From: Thermodesulfovibrionia bacterium
GTDB lineage: Bacteria > Nitrospirota > Thermodesulfovibrionia > UBA6902
Reading direction: 5' to 3'
Assembly: GCA_020053105.1 (NCBI GenBank)
Contig: JAGVNU010000116.1
Location: forward strand, 1-37,109
Length of the DNA stretch: 37,109 nt
Shown here: positions 24,931 to 33,397 of the stretch, in pieces
Numbering within the stretch: position 1 is the first letter of the stretch
How the letters are laid out: each line of letters begins with the position of its first letter
Translations under genes and position numbers: made by a program
Notes under the pieces: generated by a model
Seen by the model: only the letters and a program-made list of their open reading frames with translations
What the model was told of the DNA's origin: nothing
The model's database searches: none

Positions 24931-26550
24931 ATGAGTGATATTGTTTCCAAGAAAATCGTTGTACTGATCAGGGAATGGCTCCAGAGGAAAGTCGCGGAGA
25001 TAAATCATCCTGCGGTCATAAAGGACATCTACACCGAAGTTGACATCACCGCCGGTTATTTTGTCATCCTGACCCTTGCCAACCTTATCGCCCTGAGCGG
25101 TTTGATCAATAACAGCGCGCCCGTCATAATCGGAGCTATGCTTATCTCCCCTCTCATGGGACCTATACTGAGCTTTGGCTTTGCCTTTATTACAGGTGAG
25201 GAAATGGTGCTGAAAAGGGCGGTAAGGAAGATAACCCTGAGTGTTGTGCTGACTATCATAGTCGCGACGCTTGCTTCAGCTGTGTCGCCCCTGCAGGAGA
25301 TCACAAGTGAGATTATATCGCGCACAAAGCCGAATATTTACGACCTTGCTATCGCCTTTCTTTCAGGAACAGCCGGGGCTGTCGCTATCTGCACAAAGAA
25401 AAATTATCTTACCATCGTACCCGGCGTTGCAATAGCAACAGCGGTCATCCCTCCTTTGAGCGTTACCGGGTTCGGCCTCGGCACCGGCAGTTACAGTATC
25501 GCGTTTGGAGGGTTCTTCCTCTTCTTCACAAACTTCGTCGCCATTATCATAGCGACCTGTGCTGTCTTTTACTTTTACGGTTTTAAACCAAGCATGATCA
25601 CTGAAGCGGACGTGTCATATTTGAAAAAACGTGTCATGCTTCTCGCTGTCGTACTCTTTGTTATTTCCATTCCGCTTATATATACCCTTCATAAATCAAT
25701 CTCGGAAATTGCAATGAAGAAAAAGATATCCGTCCTGCTGAAACGGGAACTCGACAGGGAGAAAATGTCCAGACTACAGAACTTCAGTTATCTGGAAAAA
25801 GACGGAACACTGGAGATAAGCGCCGTTGTCAACACAGTGGATTACATCAGGGATGAAGACATAGTGGATATTGAGAAAGACATAAGCGCTTCTCTCGAAA
25901 CCACTGCAAAGCTGAATCTCGATCAGATCAAGGTACAGCCGAGAGGACTGAAACAAGCCGTCGTAACAAAAGTCGTCCCCCCGAAACAGCCGTGGGAGGT
26001 GCTTAAGGCCTCAAGGGAAGACGTAGTAAAGGTTATAAGACAGACAACCGGCAGGGTTGAGAAACTCATATCGCCGTCGCCGATAACCGGTTTTCAGACA
26101 GGCTTTAATGACAAATCACCTGAGGTTTCAATCGGCTTCACAATAAAGCGAGATGATCCTCTGTCCGATGAGCAGATTCTGCTGCTCAGGAGACTGATTG
26201 CCGATGAACTGGGGCTGCCGGTCAGGCTGACAGTGGAAAACAGGCCCTTTGTCCAGCCGCTCGTTTTCAGTCCCGGAGAAACGGCCGTTTCAGCTGAAAT
26301 GAAATCTGCTCTCACGGCTGTCAGGGACGCTTTCCGTAAAGACAACAGGATAAAACTCCTGATCGAGTCATACCCTGAATCCTCCATCTCTTACAGGAAG
26401 AGGATGATCAATGCAGAAGAAAGGGCAAAGGCAGTGGTAGATGTCATTATCAATGAATATGGAATTCCAGAGAGCAGCATCACGATTTCTATCGGCAAAC
26501 GCAAGGCGGTCAAAGACCCGTTCGTCGAGGTGAAGGTAAGACCTGAATGA
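24931..26550 (+). CDS. DUF389 membrane protein with OmpA-like C-terminal domain
   Basis: A 539-residue protein. Residues 35-265 hold about six membrane segments with the DUF389 pattern (ILTLANLIALSGLINNSAPVIIGAMLISPLMGPIL, IAFLSGTAGAVAICTKK, VPGVAIATAVIPPLSVTGFGL). A soluble region follows. The last 96 residues (444-539) look like an OmpA-type domain: LVFSPGETAVSAEMKSALTAV, then NAEERAKAVVDVIINEYGIPESSITI. The usual TDxxG peptidoglycan motif is replaced by ESYPESS, so wall binding may be lost. The gene starts 38 bases after the glycerate kinase and overlaps the next gene by four bases (ATGA). The molecular role of DUF389 is unknown. Confidence 0.85.
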   Translation: MSDIVSKKIVVLIREWLQRKVAEINHPAVIKDIYTEVDITAGYFVILTLANLIALSGLINNSAPVIIGAMLISPLMGPILSFGFAFITGEEMVLKRAVRKITLSVVLTIIVATLASAVSPLQEITSEIISRTKPNIYDLAIAFLSGTAGAVAICTKKNYLTIVPGVAIATAVIPPLSVTGFGLGTGSYSIAFGGFFLFFTNFVAIIIATCAVFYFYGFKPSMITEADVSYLKKRVMLLAVVLFVISIPLIYTLHKSISEIAMKKKISVLLKRELDREKMSRLQNFSYLEKDGTLEISAVVNTVDYIRDEDIVDIEKDISASLETTAKLNLDQIKVQPRGLKQAVVTKVVPPKQPWEVLKASREDVVKVIRQTTGRVEKLISPSPITGFQTGFNDKSPEVSIGFTIKRDDPLSDEQILLLRRLIADELGLPVRLTVENRPFVQPLVFSPGETAVSAEMKSALTAVRDAFRKDNRIKLLIESYPESSISYRKRMINAEERAKAVVDVIINEYGIPESSITISIGKRKAVKDPFVEVKVRPE

Positions 26551-27374
26551 AAAAAATCATCATCTTCACGGACCTTGACGGGACACTTCTGGACTATTCA
26601 AATTATTCATTTGAAACAGCCCTGCCTGCGCTTCAAATGATAAAAGAGAAAAATGTCCCTCTCATAATCTGTTCAAGCAAAACACGGAAAGAAATCGAGC
26701 ATTACAGAAAGAAGCTTTATAACCTCCATCCCTTTATTTCTGAAAACGGCGGGGGCATCTATATTCCTAAGGGCTATTTCAAGTTCCAGCTTTCAGATCT
26801 CGAATTGATGATAGAGGAAGACAACCCATATGATTTGATAAGACTCGGGGCAAAATATTCCGATCTGAGGAAGGCCCTGAATGAACTCAGAACAGAAGGG
26901 TTTGACATAAAAGGATTCGGCGATATGACGGTCGAGGAAGTCTCAGTGGTAACCGGACTGAGTATTGAAGAGGCGGAGATGGCAAAGGAGAGGGATTTCG
27001 ATGAGCCGTTTATATTTACAGGTGGAAAAGAAGATGTCCCTAAACTGTTAGCCCGCGTTAAGAAGAAAGGCTTTACCCATACACAGGGACAATTTCACCA
27101 TATCCTCGGAAACAGTGATAAAGGGAAAGCCGTATCTATTCTGATTGATTTATACAAAAGGGAATTTGGTGAAATCTCAGCTATTGCCGTCGGTGACAGC
27201 CCAAATGATATTCCAATGCTTGAAAGGGTTGATTATCCTGTGATTGTACAGAAACCTGATGGAGAATATAACCGACAAATAAATATCCCCGGGCTAACAA
27301 AAGCAGATGGGATAGGGCCGGAAGGCTGGAACAATATAATTTTAGATTTAGTTAATTCTTATTTTATTAAGTGA
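26547..27374 (+). CDS. mpgP: HAD-IIB phosphatase, mannosyl/glucosyl-3-phosphoglycerate phosphatase family
   Basis: A 275-residue cytoplasmic phosphatase. HAD motifs are visible: the nucleophile D9 and acid/base D11 in FTDLDGTLLDY, the motif II CSSKTRKEIEHY, the Lys of GNSDKGKAV, and the metal-binding VGDSPNDIPML. The segment HPFISENGGGIYIPKGYF and the TVEEVSVVTGLSIEEAEMAKERDFDEPF cap are typical of the mannosyl-3-phosphoglycerate phosphatase (MpgP) group, whose members also act on glucosyl-3-phosphoglycerate. The only dedicated phosphoglycerate glycosyltransferase seen here is gpgS, so the likely substrate is glucosyl-3-phosphoglycerate (GpgP role). The start overlaps the DUF389 stop by four bases. 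Confidence 0.88.
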   Translation: MKKIIIFTDLDGTLLDYSNYSFETALPALQMIKEKNVPLIICSSKTRKEIEHYRKKLYNLHPFISENGGGIYIPKGYFKFQLSDLELMIEEDNPYDLIRLGAKYSDLRKALNELRTEGFDIKGFGDMTVEEVSVVTGLSIEEAEMAKERDFDEPFIFTGGKEDVPKLLARVKKKGFTHTQGQFHHILGNSDKGKAVSILIDLYKREFGEISAIAVGDSPNDIPMLERVDYPVIVQKPDGEYNRQINIPGLTKADGIGPEGWNNIILDLVNSYFIK

Positions 27375-28066
27375 TATTATCCAAAAGATTTAAGGCCATC
27401 GGATTACATATTTCAATTTAAGAAACGCAATCACACATAGAAAGTATTTTAAGCCTATTCAACTTTATTTACACTCTCAACTTGCGAGCAAAAAAAACAT
27501 TCCCTCGATTAAACGTGGATCCCTCTTTCAACCTGTAATCATCGATTTTCTCATCTTCACAGATTATTTATACGCAGGTATTCTCAATAACAGCCACCTC
27601 GTCTGAAAAGTGACCATATCCGGTAATTATCGTTGACCGTCAATCTGTAAATCAATTTGCCGATTGATAGAAGAAAATACAATACCCCAAAACACACTTC
27701 ATGCCGAAAGAAACGCATTATGAAATCTCAAGTCGCCCTGTTTGAATTATCAATTTCCATTTAAAATCTTGAGGCTGAAAGGAATCTATGCCATCTCCCC
27801 TATGGTTACTTATCGAACATTGGTGGAAGAGACCTTTATATAAATTTACTCCTGATAAATACTGAGTCTTCAAAGACACTCTTTTATGATCTGCTCTCAT
27901 CAAAACGATCAATTTTTTAAAGAGAACGGGCTGTCACATCCTTGGCAGGAAATTTAAGGCTCAATTGATTTTTCTCTGACGATATATAAATGATAGGTGG
28001 GATATATACAGACGCCTTGAATCAGCAGGGGCGATTCAGCCCGCGCCCCTGCAATATCTTGAACGC
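27375..28066. other. AT-rich gene-free interval
   Basis: About 690 bases between the convergent phosphatase and OB-fold genes. The composition is AT-rich. Only short chance frames occur, the longest on the minus strand at 27718-27912 (64 codons) without a ribosome-binding site or a recognisable motif. I see no tRNA, known RNA or transposase remnant. A strong hairpin at 28025-28052 lies at the right-hand end. Confidence 0.55.
28025..28052. other. GC-rich stem-loop at the 3' end of the OB-fold gene
   Basis: GCAGGGGC (28025-28032) and GCCCCTGC (28045-28052) form a perfect 8-bp stem, extended by one more G-C pair, around a loop of about ten bases. It lies 14 bases past the stop of the minus-strand gene ending at 28067. 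There is no T-run on either side, so it is not a canonical Rho-independent terminator. It may protect the mRNA 3' end or be a dispersed palindrome. Confidence 0.5.
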
Positions 28067-28810
28067 TTATTTCTTTATACTTGCTTCTTCCACAATAACG
28101 GCATATTTGTATCCGCTGCCGAAGTCCTTGTCCTTATATAAAGTCCCTTTTGCAGTCACTACATCTCCCACTGAAGGCAGGTCCTGCGTTGTTGCAACAA
28201 TATTGTTTGAGCCTTTTGAGGAATCTCCGCTCCCGTCCTGGATATGTACCCAGTTCTTGCCCATGATTCCCTGAGAGACCTTGACAACCTGCCCCTTCAC
28301 AACAATATTTTTCTTATCAAGCGCAGCGCTTTTTTCATGAAGCTCGGCCACTGTATAAGCATTGGGACCGGACGACTTTTCAACCTTTACTTTTTTGGTC
28401 TCTGTCTGTTTCCCTTCAGATGGTTTCGGCACAGACGCTTTACTTTCCTGTCCGGCAACCCCACTGGAAAAGACAATAGCATCGAAGGTACGGTTCAGTG
28501 AATTGCTCTTAAACTCATTCATAACCATACCGGGAGCAAAAGAAATCTCCTGCCCGACTGTCACTTTCATCTGAGGCACAGCCACCCATATCTTCTTGCC
28601 GTTTTTCTGTAAATTGACATACGTATACCCGCCGCTGTCCATTGTTTCCACAACCTTCCCGGACAAAGTGGACAGATCATCCTGGCCCTTCACTTCCGCC
28701 TTCTTGTTCGTTATTTCCCCGGCCTTCGGAGAAGCGGCATTTGCCTCTTGTACATAAACCTGAAGCATAACCGCGAGTATCAATACAATAAACACCATTA
28801 ATCTTTTCAT
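28067..28810 (-). CDS. Periplasmic protein with two OB-fold domains (NrfJ-like)
   Basis: A 247-residue exported protein. The signal peptide covers about residues 1-25 (hydrophobic VFIVLILAVMLQVYV, then EANA-A). Two OB-fold-like units follow: residues 47-115 (LSGKVVETMDSGGYTYVNLQKNGKKIWVAV), as in NrfJ-type proteins, and residues 152-247 (VAELHEKSAALDKKNIVVKGQVVKVSQGIMGKNWVHIQDGSG), separated by a Lys/Ser/Pro-rich linker. AAAGGAGATG lies before the start. NrfJ-like proteins occur near multihaem cytochromes, but none is near here. It is alone on its strand, so the partner is unknown. Confidence 0.8.
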   Translation of the reverse strand: MKRLMVFIVLILAVMLQVYVQEANAASPKAGEITNKKAEVKGQDDLSTLSGKVVETMDSGGYTYVNLQKNGKKIWVAVPQMKVTVGQEISFAPGMVMNEFKSNSLNRTFDAIVFSSGVAGQESKASVPKPSEGKQTETKKVKVEKSSGPNAYTVAELHEKSAALDKKNIVVKGQVVKVSQGIMGKNWVHIQDGSGDSSKGSNNIVATTQDLPSVGDVVTAKGTLYKDKDFGSGYKYAVIVEEASIKK

Positions 28811-29025
28811 GTTGCATCTCCTTTATATTTCTATTTAGCGTATCTTTTTAGATCCCCGGCACATTTAATAATACTTCTTTTGTCTGAAACAAAACAAGGT
28901 TCCTATTTGTAAACATACTTCACGGTCCTTTCCTGTAAGTCGTCCGGATATCAGGCCTTGCCTGCCCCATGACATTCTCAAGCATTAACATGTAAAATTA
29001 CTCAATAGACAAAGAGACATGCAGA

Positions 29026-29202
29026 ATGAAAAAAGATAAAATCAACTGCTTTGACTGCATCCACTTTTTTATAACATGGGACGATAAATTCCCGCGGGGA
29101 TGCAAGATAATGGGCTTCAAATCCAGGGAGATGCCATCAGGCGCGGTATTCAGGGCGTCAGGCATGCCCTGCCTGAGGTTCAGGGCCAAAAAAGAGAAAT
29201 AA
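29026..29202 (+). CDS. Small cysteine-containing conserved protein
   Basis: A 58-residue protein beginning MKKDKINCFDCIHFFITWDD. It has four cysteines: a CxxC pair at the N-terminus (CFDC), one in PRGCKIMGFKS and one in SGMPCLRF. This is a pattern that could bind zinc or an Fe-S cluster. I recall similar short proteins (CxxC-HFFITWD-x-x-FP-x-GCK-x-MGF) in Deltaproteobacteria and Nitrospirota, often labelled hypothetical or misnamed. The ATG at 29026 was preferred to the out-of-frame ATG at 29019. AAAGAG lies ten bases before it. It stands alone in the 505-base gap between the OB-fold and radical SAM genes, and points towards the latter. Confidence 0.7.
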   Translation: MKKDKINCFDCIHFFITWDDKFPRGCKIMGFKSREMPSGAVFRASGMPCLRFRAKKEK

Positions 29203-29315
29203 TTCCCGCCCGGCTCCACAGGGAACGGTTCATGCCTGCACTCTCACCAGCGACTATGAATATCAGGTCATAAATTGCATTTCAGCAATACCCTGTGTGA
29301 TAATGAACATTGCGC

Positions 29316-31772
29316 ATGAATTACGGAATTTTCAGTAAACCCAGCAGATATATCGGCAATGAAATAAACATGGTCCGCAAGGACGGAGATGTTAAAGTTG
29401 CCCTCTGTTTTCCCGACACTTACGAGATCGGGATGTCTCATATCGGCCTCAAAATCCTTTATTCAATAATTAATAATATGCCCCATGCCTCTGCTGAAAG
29501 GGTCTATTCTCCCTGGACCGACCTTGAATCATGGCTCAGGAAAAACAACCGCCCTTTAACGTCAATTGACAACCATCGACCCTTACGGGACTTCGACATA
29601 CTCGGCTTTACCCTGCAGTATGAACTCTCCTATACAAACGTGCTCAACATGCTGGATTTGGGAGGGATACCGATAAAATCAGCAGAACGCACGGAGGACT
29701 ATCCGCTTGTTATTGCGGGAGGCCCTTGCACTGTCAATCCACTGCCTCTTGCCCCTTTTATCGATGCCTTTGTCATTGGTGACGGCGAAGATGTCATTAA
29801 AGAGATAATAGATGAAGTAAAAAATTGCAGAGACGCGCGGCCGTTAGCCCGTACAAGACTGTTAAACAGCCTTGCAAAATTAGAAGGCGTATATGTCCCA
29901 TCGGTCCATGATGTTGACAGGCAGATCATCAAAAGAAGAATTGTCCATGACCTGGACAAGGCGCCTTTCCCCGATGCGCCACTTTTGCCGTATACCTCAA
30001 TTGTCCATGACAGGGTGGCAATCGAAATATCAAGGGGCTGTACAAAGGGATGCCGTTTCTGCCAGGCCGGCATGATCTACAGGCCTTTACGGGAGAGATC
30101 GCTCGAAACGGTCCTCGCCATTGCGCAAAAATCCATTCTCAGTACAGGCTATGAAGAGGTCTCTTTCACCTCGCTCAGCACCGGGGACTACAGCAGCCTC
30201 CTGCCGTTGATCAGGGGCTTTAACAGGATGTGCTCCGGGTCCCGCACCTCGGTCTCGCTCCCATCCTTGCGGGTCGGGGCTGTAAACAGCGAGGTACTGA
30301 AGGAGATAAAGAGCGTGAGAAAGACGGGCTTCACCATTGCCCCGGAGGCCGGAACAAAAAGACTTCGCGATGTAATAAACAAGGATTTTACGGATGAAGA
30401 GTATGATGAAACATTAAGGAAGCTCTTTGATGAGGGGTGGACCACTATCAAGCTTTACTTCATGATCGGCCTCCCTACGGAAACGATGGCTGATATCGAC
30501 GGCCTGATAGATATGGCTGGGAAGGCATTAAAAAAAGGGAGAGAAATAACACGAAAGCGCGTCAATGTCAACGTGGGTATTTCAGCCTTTGTCCCGAAGG
30601 CGCACACCCCTTTTCAGTGGGCAGGTCAAAATTCATCCGAGGAACTGCGGAACAAACAGGACTATATAAAAAGGGCCTTCAGAAAGCAGGGCATCAACTT
30701 CAAGGGACAGCACGTTGAAAACAGTGTCCTTGAGGCTGTATTTGCAAGGGGGGACAAAGACACCGCCATCCTGCTGGAGAAGGCGTGGAGACTCGGCTGC
30801 CGTTTTGACGGATGGTCTGAGCTTTTCAGATATGAAACCTGGGAGATCGCGGCACAGCAATCAGGGATCGACCTTAACGCTTACGCCTCGCGTTCCTTTG
30901 GTCCTGAACTGGAATTGCCATGGGATTTTATCGACACAGGGATAACGAAACAATTTCTGAAATCAGAATACGGGAAGTCCTCAGAGGCGCGCATTACACC
31001 GGATTGCGGCAAATCCTGTCACGGATGCGGCCTGGTCTGCAACGATAAAGAACAGGACGCGGAACGCAGATTGCAGACCGCGGAACATGCGCTGCAGAAC
31101 ATGCAGCCCGAAACCAGAAACTCTCCTCTTTCAACCCAGACAAAATACAGGGTGAGATTTTCAAAGACAGGCATTCTGAGGCATCTTGGGCACCAGGAAT
31201 TAATGACATCAATATTAAGGGCCTTGAGAAGGGCCTCTATCGCTGTTTCATACTCTACGGGTTTTCATCCGCTTCCAAAGATCTCCTTTGGGCCCGCCCT
31301 CGCTGCAGGGATAGAAGGATTAAACGAGTATTTTGATATTGAGACACCGGTCTTTATAAATTCACAAGATTTCCTGACAAAGCTGAATTCAGCATTGCCG
31401 GAAGGACTTGAAGCTCATAGCGCAGATTCCATTCCTGTTAATGCAAGGTCCCTGAATGACTGTATTTCCGGATATGAATATGAAATAATTATTTACAAAT
31501 CAGACGTGGAAAACATAAATTCATTTATGAACAGCCTGACCTGGCAGGTATCAAGGGAAAAAAAGACTGTGGACATCCGCCCTATGGTAGAAAAAGCAGA
31601 GGTGCTGGACAACAGGCTGCTTATTTCCCTTGCTGACACTGAAGACGCAAAGGTGAGACTGTTTGAGATATTAAAGGAAGTGCTTCAGAAGACAGTTGAA
31701 GAGCTGCAATCCGCCGGGATAAAAAGGACCGGCCTTTATGGTTATAATAAGGTCAGGAAAGTTTGCATATAG
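29316..31772 (+). CDS. Fused radical SAM (TIGR03960) and DUF2344 (TIGR03936) protein
   Basis: An 818-residue fusion. The N-terminal part (about 1-200) is B12-binding-like (KVALCFPDTYEIGMSHIGLKIL, VIAGGPCTVNPLPLAPFIDAFVIGDGE). The radical SAM domain has the 4Fe-4S motif C242-x3-C246-x2-C249 (GCTKGCRFCQAG). A second Cys cluster lies at 564-575 (CGKSCHGCGLVC). The DUF2344 domain starts at about 610 (YRVRFSKTGILRHLGHQELM, GFHPLPKISFGPALAAGIEGL). The linker (about 578-608) reads like a translated dispersed repeat. The ATG at 29316 was chosen over a TTG two codons earlier. These proteins are found beside RNase G and the ribosomal proteins L21/L27, suggesting RNA modification, but the reaction is unknown. 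RNase G follows 12 bases later. Confidence 0.88.
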   Translation: MNYGIFSKPSRYIGNEINMVRKDGDVKVALCFPDTYEIGMSHIGLKILYSIINNMPHASAERVYSPWTDLESWLRKNNRPLTSIDNHRPLRDFDILGFTLQYELSYTNVLNMLDLGGIPIKSAERTEDYPLVIAGGPCTVNPLPLAPFIDAFVIGDGEDVIKEIIDEVKNCRDARPLARTRLLNSLAKLEGVYVPSVHDVDRQIIKRRIVHDLDKAPFPDAPLLPYTSIVHDRVAIEISRGCTKGCRFCQAGMIYRPLRERSLETVLAIAQKSILSTGYEEVSFTSLSTGDYSSLLPLIRGFNRMCSGSRTSVSLPSLRVGAVNSEVLKEIKSVRKTGFTIAPEAGTKRLRDVINKDFTDEEYDETLRKLFDEGWTTIKLYFMIGLPTETMADIDGLIDMAGKALKKGREITRKRVNVNVGISAFVPKAHTPFQWAGQNSSEELRNKQDYIKRAFRKQGINFKGQHVENSVLEAVFARGDKDTAILLEKAWRLGCRFDGWSELFRYETWEIAAQQSGIDLNAYASRSFGPELELPWDFIDTGITKQFLKSEYGKSSEARITPDCGKSCHGCGLVCNDKEQDAERRLQTAEHALQNMQPETRNSPLSTQTKYRVRFSKTGILRHLGHQELMTSILRALRRASIAVSYSTGFHPLPKISFGPALAAGIEGLNEYFDIETPVFINSQDFLTKLNSALPEGLEAHSADSIPVNARSLNDCISGYEYEIIIYKSDVENINSFMNSLTWQVSREKKTVDIRPMVEKAEVLDNRLLISLADTEDAKVRLFEILKEVLQKTVEELQSAGIKRTGLYGYNKVRKVCI

Positions 31773-31784
31773 AGAGTGGAGGTT

Positions 31785-33266
31785 ATGGCAGGTAAAATTC
31801 TGATTAATATTACTCCTGAACAGACCCGGGTGGCATTAATAGACACTAATGCCCAGTTGTCCGAGTTATATATTGAACGGAAAAAAGGCGTCAGCCTCGT
31901 AGGCAATGTCTATAAAGGCAAGGTAGTAAAGATCCTGCCCGGCATGCAGTCCGCGTTTGTAGACATCGGCCTTGAAAAGGCGGCCTTTCTCCATGCCGCG
32001 GATGTGCTGTCAGGCTTCGATTATTCCATTTTCGGCGAAGATGTTGAGGAAAGTGTTCCGATCAACCTGCCGATCGAAGACATGCTTCAGGAAGGAGAAG
32101 AGGTCTTTGTCCAGGTATCTAAAGATCCCATGGGGACCAAAGGGGCAAGGGTGACCGCCTATATCACGCTTCCGGGAAGATATCTTGTGCTGATGCCGGA
32201 GGTCGAGCATATCGGCGTGTCAAGAAAAATTCTCCAGGAAGACGAGCGAACAAGGCTGAGAGACCTTGTCAGCTCGCTTAAGCCCAAGAACTTTGGTTTC
32301 ATAATCAGAACGGCAAGCGAGGGCTGCACGGATGAGGAAATCAGAAAGGACATTGAATATCTGATGCTCCTGTGGGACAACATCCAGAAGAAAAAAGAAA
32401 AGGTCCACTCACCCAACAGTCTTTACAGCGATCTTGACCTTGCATTGAGGAGCGTAAGAGACCTTTTCGGTCACGATATCGATAAGCTCATAATCGATTC
32501 CAAAGAAGGCTTCAAGAAAGTCTATGACTTTGTTAATACCTATTTCCCGAAGCTGATATCCAAGATCGAACTTTATGAAGGGGCAGAGCCCATATTTGAC
32601 GCCTTTGGCATCGAACTGGAAATACCAAAGGCCCTGGGAAAACGCGTGTGGCTCAAGTCCGGCGGATACATTGTCCTTGACCAGACAGAGGCCCTGACGT
32701 CCATAGATGTCAATACCGGGAAGTATGTAGGCAAGGCCTCGCTTGAAGACACGATCTTCAAGACCAATATTGAGGCAGTCAAGGAAATCGCTTACCAGAT
32801 AATGCTCAGGAACCTCGGAGGCATTATCATAATCGATTTCATAGATATGGAGAAAGAAGAAAACAGGAAGAAACTGTTCTCAGTGTTCCAGGAGGCAATG
32901 AGCAAGGACAGGGCCAAATGCACAATACTTGAAGTCTCGGAACTCGGTCTTATCCAGATGACGAGAAAAAGGGTAAGAGACAGCCTTCAGAGAATATTAT
33001 GCGAGCCCTGCCAGTATTGCGACGGCAAGGGCTTTATTAAATCACCTACAACCGTGTGTTACGAGATATTTATGGAATTAAGAAGGATAGGTCTGACTCA
33101 GAAAAACTGCAAGATAATGATATCGGCAAATCCCCACGTGGCTGACCTTATTTATGACGACGAACGGGAGGGGATTGAGACGATTGAAAGGGAATGCGGA
33201 TTTAAGATCATTGTGAAGGCCGATAAAAATTTCCATCAGGAATACTATGAAGTTGCAACACTGTAA
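31785..33266 (+). CDS. rng: Ribonuclease E/G family endoribonuclease (RNase G)
   Basis: A 493-residue endoribonuclease that cuts single-stranded RNA, acting in 16S rRNA 5' maturation and mRNA decay. An S1 domain opens the protein (about 35-125: GNVYKGKVVKILPGMQSAFVDIGLEKAAFLHAADV, with an acidic insert). The catalytic DNase I-like region has D308 (LTSIDVNTGKYVG) and D351 (IIIDFIDMEKEENRKKL). The Zn-link is C409-x2-C412 (CQYCDGKG). The length fits RNase G, without the long RNase E tail. The ATG at 31785 was preferred to a GTG nine bases earlier since the AGAGAG upstream is better spaced. It is probably co-transcribed with the radical SAM gene. Confidence 0.93.
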   Translation: MAGKILINITPEQTRVALIDTNAQLSELYIERKKGVSLVGNVYKGKVVKILPGMQSAFVDIGLEKAAFLHAADVLSGFDYSIFGEDVEESVPINLPIEDMLQEGEEVFVQVSKDPMGTKGARVTAYITLPGRYLVLMPEVEHIGVSRKILQEDERTRLRDLVSSLKPKNFGFIIRTASEGCTDEEIRKDIEYLMLLWDNIQKKKEKVHSPNSLYSDLDLALRSVRDLFGHDIDKLIIDSKEGFKKVYDFVNTYFPKLISKIELYEGAEPIFDAFGIELEIPKALGKRVWLKSGGYIVLDQTEALTSIDVNTGKYVGKASLEDTIFKTNIEAVKEIAYQIMLRNLGGIIIIDFIDMEKEENRKKLFSVFQEAMSKDRAKCTILEVSELGLIQMTRKRVRDSLQRILCEPCQYCDGKGFIKSPTTVCYEIFMELRRIGLTQKNCKIMISANPHVADLIYDDEREGIETIERECGFKIIVKADKNFHQEYYEVATL

Positions 33267-33397
33267 AGAATAGTTCACGCAGCTCAATCCGTTCAGACAG
33301 TTCATGCAGATAAGCCGAAACCGTCATATCCCCGTGTCTTTCCTGTCTACCGATCTTTGGACGGTTGAAAAAGTTAAAATGGTTGGAGCCATATTAA

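Noticed and set aside
27718-27912. A 64-codon minus-strand frame in the AT-rich gap
   Set aside because: There is no ribosome-binding site, hydrophobic pattern or motif; it is probably chance.
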